A stretch of DNA of 64,000 nt, taken from assembly GCA_026874595.1 (NCBI GenBank), contig CM049306.1, positions 41,916,019 to 41,980,018 on the forward strand. The letters run 5' to 3'. Below the pieces are notes generated by a model that saw only the letters and a list, made by a program, of their open reading frames with translations, did no database searches and was not told where the DNA came from. Positions within the stretch are counted from its first letter, which is position 1; each line of letters opens with the position of its first letter. The position numbers were made by a program, and so were the translations under genes. This DNA comes from Sipunculus nudus. Its lineage: Eukaryota; Annelida; Sipuncula; Golfingiida; Sipunculidae. Shown here one piece after another: positions 57,605-64,000 of the stretch.

Positions 57605-59340
57605 CAAAAATTTCAAGGGATTATATTCAGTTAATATATATCAGATATCGGAATATGTCCCTTTAATGAACTCCCTACCTTTACATTGTAAACACCTACC
57701 TACCCTTAATACCACGATTCAAGCATTGCCACGAATCCACGTCATGATTCATTGCATGAAGTCCAATCTGCAGTTGACAATGAGTTAAAAAAAATTAGTA
57801 TTGCCGTCGGCGCGACGTTGGGCGGGTTCAACCTGACGGGCGAGTTCAACAATTGGCCGAGGTTATGATAGATGGCGCTTGATAGAGCCTTCGCGAAATT
57901 TTCAAATAACGTCAAATTCCTCAGGGCCTATCGGGAAAATGAAAAATCAATCCCTTAGGACACAATTGGGACCTTTCTGGAAACTTCTGTTCTAACAAAA
58001 CAGGCCTTTCTGATGCATGACCAAAGAGGAGTTTCAAGACAACGAATTGGTGGAACCATCAATGACAATATACATACAATACAGTTTGTTGCATGTCTTA
58101 GCATACACATTTTATAAAGTTTGTCATATGAGTGAGCCATAGGACAAATAAGATTTCACTGTTCTTTTTAAGCTTTTAATCAATAAAACAATTTTATTGA
58201 GATATTATATTCATAGGTATTAACTTTATAGTTTAATTAGGTTTGCTAGATATTGTTAAAAGAGACAGTGCTTAAAGAAAGAATGATGTCATTTTCGGTC
58301 CTGTGTACTGTATAGCAGGGTCACTGCGCGCTGCAGGGATTATGGAAACAACAAAAACAAGAAAGCTCATCAGCTAAAGTGCTGAAACAGCTCTCTGAAC
58401 GAGTGAGTACAGTTTATGCCCATGATATGAAAAGCAATTCATTATCTAATCAAAACGTGACACCCTAATACCTTGGCTGCCGCTCTATCAGTCATTGTGC
58501 GGGGACAGACAATTAGCCGCCAAATAACTATAATGATAACCGCTGAATCAGGGTCATCATTTATTTTTTAACCATTCCGAACCTTATAGTCTGGTATCAA
58601 GACACTGAAAAATTCCGAACTTTGGTGAGCTTATTTTTTATTTAAAAAAAAAAAAACGAATGTCACGCTTTCATTTTGGAAATTTATTTTGGAAATTTAG
58701 CGCGAAATTATATAATCACGTTACCCACGTCAGTGTATAGGACGTATTTGAAAACTGGTTTACACAGGTAAAAACACAAGTGCCTGTCTAGATAATGTTG
58801 GTAAAAATAATTATTTTGCAATATACATAGTCACATGTAAGGACTTATTTTGAATCCCTGTTTCTAGATATATTTTAAATAATGATACTTATTGAAGGTG
58901 CGCCTAATGCAGTTGTTTTCTAAAGCTAATTCAATAATTTTTCTCGTTCATTAGACAATATATTTTCCATGTTGACATTCCATTTTTGACGGCTACGTTT
59001 GAAATTAAGGCTATATGCTGTAGTGAATAATTAAACATGATGAAAAGGAAAAAGGTTCGTGTTGACAGAAATAATTTATTTTGGACAATATATTGCAGCG
59101 AAATTACAGCGAAAGGGAATTAATGCGTTTCTGAACTAAAATCCTTTGGGTATACTGAATATGGGGGGGGGGGGGTTACATATTTTCAGTTATTTCTGGA
59201 GCTTATGCCAACATGAACTTTAATATAGAAACTGTACAGACTTCTTTATATTAAGCAATATTAAAAAATGTTATTTTGCAAATGTTTGGCAATATTTACC
59301 ACAACTTAAATTATTAGGTAAAGTAGTTTTATAAATATAA
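57605..59340. other. Gene-free AT-rich stretch
   Basis: A poly-G run lies at ~59163-59175. Nothing else was recognised up to the LTR. Confidence 0.4.
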
Positions 59341-59344
59341 TAAT

Positions 59345-59790
59345 TGTTACGGAACCTAATATAAACAGATCACGTATGCGTGATAAACACAAATTCTGTA
59401 ACGGAGATAAAAAAAAATCAGATTCTGTAACACTAGGCAGCGTGAAATGTCTAGGGGAATGAATAAAGAATTCAGTGGTGTTTTGTTAACAAATAACTAT
59501 AATTTATTCTTAAAACAACCCGAACAATACAATACAATTAATCAATACAATTACATCTTGCACAATCACAGTAAACACGCGCTTCAGGAATTCTCCAGGA
59601 AAACAGCGCTGCGTGTCTCTACACACCAGGCTCATCACGTGACCAACGACCAGGCGTGAAAGCTGAAGGCTCACATGACAACGAGAGTTCAACCAGTACG
59701 GATTAAACATAGAATGTAACAAACGGCCAGACACGAGCGCCTCAACAGGAGTTACGCCCGTGTCACATAATAAACAGAGCACCTGTAACA
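59345..59790 (-). repeat. 3' LTR
   Basis: This 446-bp segment is bounded by TGTTAC...GTAACA, read on the minus strand as TGTTACAGGTGCTC to CCGTAACA. On the minus strand an AATAAA lies at 59508-59503, a plausible polyadenylation signal. The left boundary could alternatively be one of the nearby TGTAAC sites at ~59396 or ~59427. The missing 5' LTR would settle it. Confidence 0.65.
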
Positions 59791-59803
59791 CTCCCCCTCC
59801 TGT
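59791..59803 (-). other. Polypurine tract
   Basis: The minus strand reads ACAGGAGGGGGAG directly before the LTR, the expected position and purine content for the plus-strand primer. Confidence 0.7.
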
Positions 59804-59911
59804 AAGAAAAAAAAAGTTTTCACGGAAAACTTTCTTTTTGCGATCACAATCACTAAAATTTTATAATATCTCAAAAATCATCTTATTTACAACATTACAT
59901 AAACATCTTGT

Positions 59912-60355
59912 TTACAACATTTCACAAACATCTCGATAAGCAATCAGCAAGTATACATTGTCTTTCCCTTTAATGTGTATGATATCGAGATTGTAATCCT
60001 GTAAGAACAAACTCCATCTCAACAATCTTTGATTTTTACACTTCAACTTGTTCATGAACGTGAGGGGATTGTGATCACTGAAGACAATGATAGGCTTGAC
60101 TGATGAAGTAACATAAACCTCAAAATGTTGCAATGCCAAAATAAAAGCCAAACATTCTTTTTCAATAGTGGAGTAGTTTTTCTGGTTTGCATTAAACTTT
60201 CTTGAGAAATAACAAATTGGATGATCTATGCCATCATTGCCTTCTTGTAACAACACAGCGCCAGCAGCAGTATCACTAGCATCTACAGCTAACTTAAAAG
60301 GTACAGAAAAGTCTGGAGCTGCTAAAACTGGTGAACTTTGCAGAATTGCTTTCAA
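59912..60355 (-). pseudogene. RNase H domain of the LTR element
   Basis: An RNase H domain fused after RT, degrading the RNA strand during reverse transcription. The 148-codon open segment carries the acidic residues in order: KLAVDASDTA (Asp), STIEKECLA (Glu), VFSDHNPL (Asp), then IIHIKGKDN. The usual family ending A-D-x-L-S-R is readable in a neighbouring frame right after KGKDNV, so one indel has shifted the tail. The open frame begins inside the connection region (LKAILQSSPVLAAPDFSVPF). It is contiguous with the RT upstream, past an in-frame stop. Confidence 0.85.
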
Positions 60356-60359
60356 ATTC

Positions 60360-61400
60360 TGAAATGCATTTTCTCACTGAACATTCCATACAAACTTTTG
60401 TTTCTTCTTTAACAAATTAGTCAAAGGTTCAGCTACAGCAGCAAAATTTGGACAAAACTTCCTGTAGTATCCAACCATACCAAGAAAACGAATTTTTGCT
60501 TTTTGTTTTCTTGTCTAGGAAATGCAGAAATAGCACTTATCTCAGCATCAACAGGTTATACCTGACCCTGCCCTACAATATGACCCAAAAATGTTACTTG
60601 TGCATGACATAACTCAGATTTCACTAAGTTGACGGTCAGACGTGCTTCACTGAGTCTTTCGAAGAAGTCGCGAAGAATTTGCAGATGTTTCTCCTAGGTG
60701 TCGCTGTACACGATAAGGTCATCAATATATGCGTCACAGCCCTGAATGTCCTTGACAACCATATGGATGAGGCGCTGGAACGTGGCTGGCGAGTTCTTCA
60801 TGCCAAACGGCATAACTTTATACTGGTACAGTCCTTGCGGCGTCACAAATGCGGACACTTCTTTGGCTCGTTCTGTCAGCGGAACTTGCCAGAATCCTTT
60901 TAGCAAGACATATCTGGGGCAACCGACTCTATCAATACATTAATGGATCCTCGGAATCGGGAACGTGTCAGTCTTGGTGACAGAGTTCAGTTTTCGATAA
61001 TCTGTGCACATACGGAAATTTCCATCAGGTTTTGGCACAAGAATACATGGTGAACTCCAGTTACTGTTACTAGGTTCAATAAAATCATTGTCCAGCAAAT
61101 ATAGAATCTCATCCTGTAGATACTTTTGCTTTTCTGGATTCAGTCTATATGGATGTTGCTTGACTGCGCTTGCCTCGCCAACATCGACGTCATGGCACAA
61201 CATGTTAGTTCGCGTTGGAATGTCGCTAAACAAATGTTCATAATTCCGCAGCAGGTCCTTGAGATCTTGTTGTTGTTGTGCGGTAAGGTGAGACAGTTTG
61301 GCATCCAGGTTTTTCAGCACGTCTGAGTTTTTTAATGGTACTGTACCACACTGAATGTTTACATCACACTTACAATCAGTATCTACTTTAACTGGGTCAG
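60360..61400 (-). pseudogene. Reverse transcriptase domain of the LTR element
   Basis: Ty3/gypsy-type RT. Its fingers and palm motifs appear in order: NDFIEPSNSNWSSPCILVPK, GNFRMCTDYRKLNSVTKTD and FPIPRI (open segment 61527-60940); then a frameshift; then KGFWQVPL, SAFVTPQGLYQYKVMPFGMK, NSPATFQRL and YIDD (60718-60729). Further on are FLGHIV and [11 protein letters not shown]. Breaks: a frameshift near 60935, TAG just after YSDT, TAA after GQGQV, and TGA before ENAFQNLK. The catalytic YIDD itself is intact. It directly follows the integrase GPY/F module in the same frame. Confidence 0.88.
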
Positions 61401-61449
61401 GGTGAGTGTTTACACAATTTACAGCAGTAACATTATGTTCAACATCTGA

Positions 61450-62530
61450 TGTGCTATTTCTGTCATAATATGGTTTTAACATGTTAACATGGCACAGTTG
61501 TTTCTTCTTACGTTTATCTGGTGTCAACAGTATGTAATTTAAATCACTGACTTTCTTGTCAACAATGTAAGTACCAAAATACCTAGCTTGCAGAGGTCTG
61601 CCAGGGATGGGAAGTAAGGCAAGGACCTATTCACCAGGCTCAAACGTCCTACTCACAGTGTGCTTGTCATACTCTGTTTTCATTTTACTTTGTGCGGATT
61701 TTAGATTTGACTTTGCAATCTCACAAGCATTGTGTAGTTTAGTGCGAAAGTCTGAGACATACTGCAGTAAACTAAGAGAATAAGGATTTTCACACAAGAG
61801 TTTTTCTTTAAGCAGTTTCAATGGAAGTTTCGTTCGAGGTCCATGTCCGAAAATTAATTCAGAGGGACAGAAACCCAAGGACTCTTGAAAAGATTCTCTG
61901 ACAGTAAACAATAATAGGTGGGTTCCTTCATCCCAGTCTTTCTGTGTGTCATAGCAACAAGTCCTGATCATGTTTTTTTAATGTCTGGTGAAAACGCTCG
62001 AGGGCGCCCTGACTTTCAGGATGGTATGGCGAAGAGCTGTACAGTTTTATACCTAGCTCAAGCATAACTTGTTGGAATTAGCCAGACATAAAATTAGACC
62101 CTTGGTTAGACTGGACAGATTTTGGTAATCCAAAAGTTCTGAAAAACTTAGTCAGAGCTTTGACAACACTTTTGGCATTAATTTTGCGCAATGGTATTGC
62201 CTGAGGGAGCCTGGTAGATGCGCACATAATTGTCAGCAAGTATATTCATGTCCAGATTTTGTTTTGGGCAGTGGTCCAACACAATCCACAATAATCCTAC
62301 TGAATGGTTCCTCGAAAGCAGGAATAGGCCTAAGTGGGGCCTTAGGAGGATTCTGATTGGGCTTGCCTACCATCTGGCATGTATAGCATGATTTACAATA
62401 TTGTAAAACATCTTTCCTGAGGTTAGGCCAATAAAAGTGTGTACTAACTTTCTAATAAGTTTTATTTATACCTAAATGGCCAGACAAAGGAGCCTCATGT
62501 GCCATGCTTAGAATTTCATTGGAAAAGCTT
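61450..62530 (-). pseudogene. Integrase domain of the LTR element, placed before RT
   Basis: Integrase inserts the cDNA into the host chromosome. The zinc-binding HHCC is readable: AHEAPLSGHLGINKTY (~62500-62450) and CKSCYTC (~62396-62374). The core has IIVDCVGPLPKTKSG (first Asp ~62285), SNQGSNF (62105-62107 codes Asn where Asp is expected) and ESQGALERFH (Glu at 61999-61997). The second and third positions are separated by exactly 35 residues. An open segment 61971-61627 covers the C-terminal half (GFCPSELIFGHGP). The GPY/F-type module then ends with HVNMLKPYYDR at ~61465-61497. There are stops at TYC*, MSG* and around 61975 (frameshift). Confidence 0.85.
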
Positions 62531-62799
62531 TTGGGCATTACTATTTGATGGCCCACTCATCATCAGCGCATACATCAGGTGGTCGCCATTTACCCATAAG
62601 CACTCCATTTTTTACATAGAAACAAACTGGATTCTGTGACAGCTCATCTTTAGAAACTGCCCTGGGAAACAAACATGAAATATCAGGGTCCTTATGTTGT
62701 TCCGGGATAAGTTCTGACCTTTAGAATGCTGCATCCTGTACAGGCGAGTCGTTAGACGAGTCACTAGTGACTCCCAGAGTGTTATTATCTGGACCATTA

Positions 62800-63200
62800 T
62801 CCTCATGTGTGTTTTTCTAGGCCATAGATCTAGTTACAGCACATGAAGGATACAAACCAGGAATTTCCTGACTTTCCAGATTAGTGTCCTGATCAAGTGA
62901 CGGCTTTTCTGTCACTAGTGGTACAAGCTGTACTTTATCACCTGCAACATCATTGCCTAGTAGCAACTGAATTCCCTTAAAGGGTAAAGTAATTCTTATG
63001 CCCACAGTTATATTCCCAGAAATCAAATCTGACTTTTAATGGATACTGTGAAGCGGAACTGAAGAGTGCCTGTCTGAAAACACACCATTAACAAGTGCAT
63101 GTGCACCAGTAAAGGACCTATTAGAAAATGACAAAGTGTTTGCTAACATGAGAGTCTGGCCTGAACCTGTGTCCCTTAAAATTCTAATAGGGGTAGAATC
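62800..63200 (-). pseudogene. Aspartic protease region of the LTR element
   Basis: The minus strand reads IRILRDTGSGQTLMLA, with the retroviral-type protease active site DTG at 63173-63165. It continues into SFTGAHALVNGVF and, after an in-frame TAA near 63036, into GIQLLLGNDVAGDKVQLVPL (frame 63026-62817). The enzyme would process the Gag-Pol polyprotein. It lies between Gag and integrase as expected. Confidence 0.75.
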
Positions 63201-63568
63201 TGAAAAATCACTTGAAAGTGATACAAACCATCATGTAGGAATGGCTCAAATAACTCCATTTCAGAGTCAGGAGAGGAATCTACTACTTCAGCCTCATCAA
63301 ACAAAGAACTGACATTGACAGTATCAGTCATAAACTCTTTTTCAGAGTTATTTAAGGAATCTAATTCCTTTTTATCATCAAACTCCTCATGGAAGTCAAC
63401 AGAGGTATTTTCCTCAGCAGAAACAAACTTTTGTTTGTCATAAGAGGACCTGGCCTCATTTGAAATACTCTCGCAAGAGTCATAAAAGGACTTAGCCTTA
63501 TCATGTTTTACATTCTTATTTGTGAATGATTGGTTTGATTTGCTAGTAAAGGTCATTTTGTGTGTCAA
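63176..63568 (-). pseudogene. Acidic linker frame between Gag and protease
   Basis: A 130-codon open segment rich in Ser, Lys, Asp and Glu. It occupies the place where a nucleocapsid/linker would be, but no CCHC zinc knuckle is visible. Its last residues leave the protease frame, so an indel lies near 63200. Confidence 0.5.
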
Positions 63569-63569
63569 T

Positions 63570-63990
63570 GAATAATCATCAGTTTATTGAGCAGCAATGT
63601 CAAGTGTTTCAGGACTTTTCTCATCGAGAAAAGTTTTAACATCTGCGTTAATGCAGCGCTTAAATTCTTCAAGCAAAATCAACTGCCGCAAATTGTCATA
63701 ATCTTTCATTACATTTTTTAGAACTACGCCAGCGATCAAACAACTGCTCTTTGGTCCTAGCAAATTCAACGAAGGTCTGACTTTTGCGCTTTTCCCGATT
63801 TCTGAATTTCTGGCGGTAAGCCTCTGGAACTAACTCATAACCTTTTAGGATTAACCGTTTTACCAGGTCATAGTCAGCAGCAGCTTCTACTGAAAGCTCT
63901 GTATAAATTTCTCTGGACTTGCCAGTCAATACACTTTGTAACAGCATGGTCCAATTTTCCTAAGGCCATTTTAAATTTTCAGCTACCTTC
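63570..63990 (-). pseudogene. Gag capsid-like region of the LTR element (partial)
   Basis: Two overlapping frames (63947-63696 and 63769-63584) make one capsid-like region. LLQSVLTGKSREIYTELS and GYELVPEAYRQKFRNR lie in the first. After a frameshift near 63730, DYDNLRQLILLEEFKRCI lies in the second. This is the helical, SCAN/capsid-like Gag core common in metazoan gypsy-type elements. It forms the particle shell. The N-terminus lies beyond the window. Confidence 0.75.
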
Positions 63991-64000
63991 TCAAAGTGTA

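Larger units (their letters stand above)
59345..64000 (-). mobile_element. Decayed Gmr1-like Ty3/gypsy LTR retrotransposon, cut by the window edge
   Basis: Minus-strand order is Gag (63.96-63.57 kb), protease (63.2-62.8), integrase (62.5-61.45), reverse transcriptase (61.4-60.4), RNase H (60.35-59.9), polypurine tract and 3' LTR. Integrase before RT is the copia-type order, yet the integrase ends in a GPY/F module and the RT is gypsy-type. That combination defines Gmr1-like elements, first described in deuterostomes. All domains are broken by stops or frameshifts. The 5' LTR, primer-binding site and Gag start lie beyond 64000, so age and target duplication cannot be read. Confidence 0.85.

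Overview
This is an AT-rich, intron- or intergenic-type stretch of animal nuclear DNA, most likely from a marine invertebrate. A mollusc, perhaps a bivalve, is my best guess; the only basis is the mixture of repeats: TTAA-flanked AGGGAC MITEs, short non-autonomous Helitrons, Penelope-type hammerhead sequences, a tRNA-SINE of the common metazoan type, and abundant (TA)n. I found no cellular protein-coding gene I can name. There are no bacterial-style operons, and the long open frames that are real all belong to transposable elements.

Layout. 0-0.4 kb: minus-strand C-terminal fragment of a transposon-type protein ending in a CXC-like cysteine-rich domain. 0.4-0.9 kb: duplicated simple-sequence block. 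3.0-5.0 kb: a (TA)n-flanked palindrome and the first copy of a 1.1 kb Helitron-like element. 5.6 kb: a tiny MITE with a 5-bp target duplication. 6.1-9.4 kb: several dispersed repeats and MITEs. 9.5-9.96 kb: a sharply GC-rich island. 11.6-12.0 kb: an inverted pair of hammerhead-ribozyme sequences between (TA)n tracts. 12.5-15.6 kb: AT-rich single-copy-looking DNA, then a CpG-rich, CCAAT-bearing block with a splice donor (candidate promoter/first exon). 17.7-18.9 kb: an imperfect tandem duplication. 20-32 kb: more copies of the same repeat families. 34.3 kb: a 57-bp minisatellite. 40.6-43 kb: a tRNA-derived SINE and the second, inverted Helitron copy. 45.3-46.4 kb: a TTAA MITE carrying a 5'-truncated LINE. 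48.7-49.7 kb: a second donor-bearing block and a possible minus-strand terminal exon. 50-57.6 kb: MITEs and (TA)n arrays. 59.3-64 kb: a decayed LTR retrotransposon on the minus strand that runs off the right edge.

The best-supported coding material is that LTR element. Read on the minus strand its order is Gag, protease, integrase, reverse transcriptase, RNase H, 3' LTR. Integrase lies before reverse transcriptase although the RT and the integrase tail (GPY/F type) are Ty3/gypsy-like. This is the unusual domain order of Gmr1-like elements. The copy is dead: it has in-frame stops, frameshifts and an Asp-to-Asn change at an integrase catalytic position.

The most interesting non-coding structures are two: (1) the Helitron-like pair, whose interior has a 12-bp palindrome GGTGGCGCCACC spaced alternately about 149 and 129 bp; and (2) the hammerhead pair at 11.7 kb, where the minus-strand copy keeps every core residue plus stems I-III. 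Family names are by pattern recognition only; no search was run.
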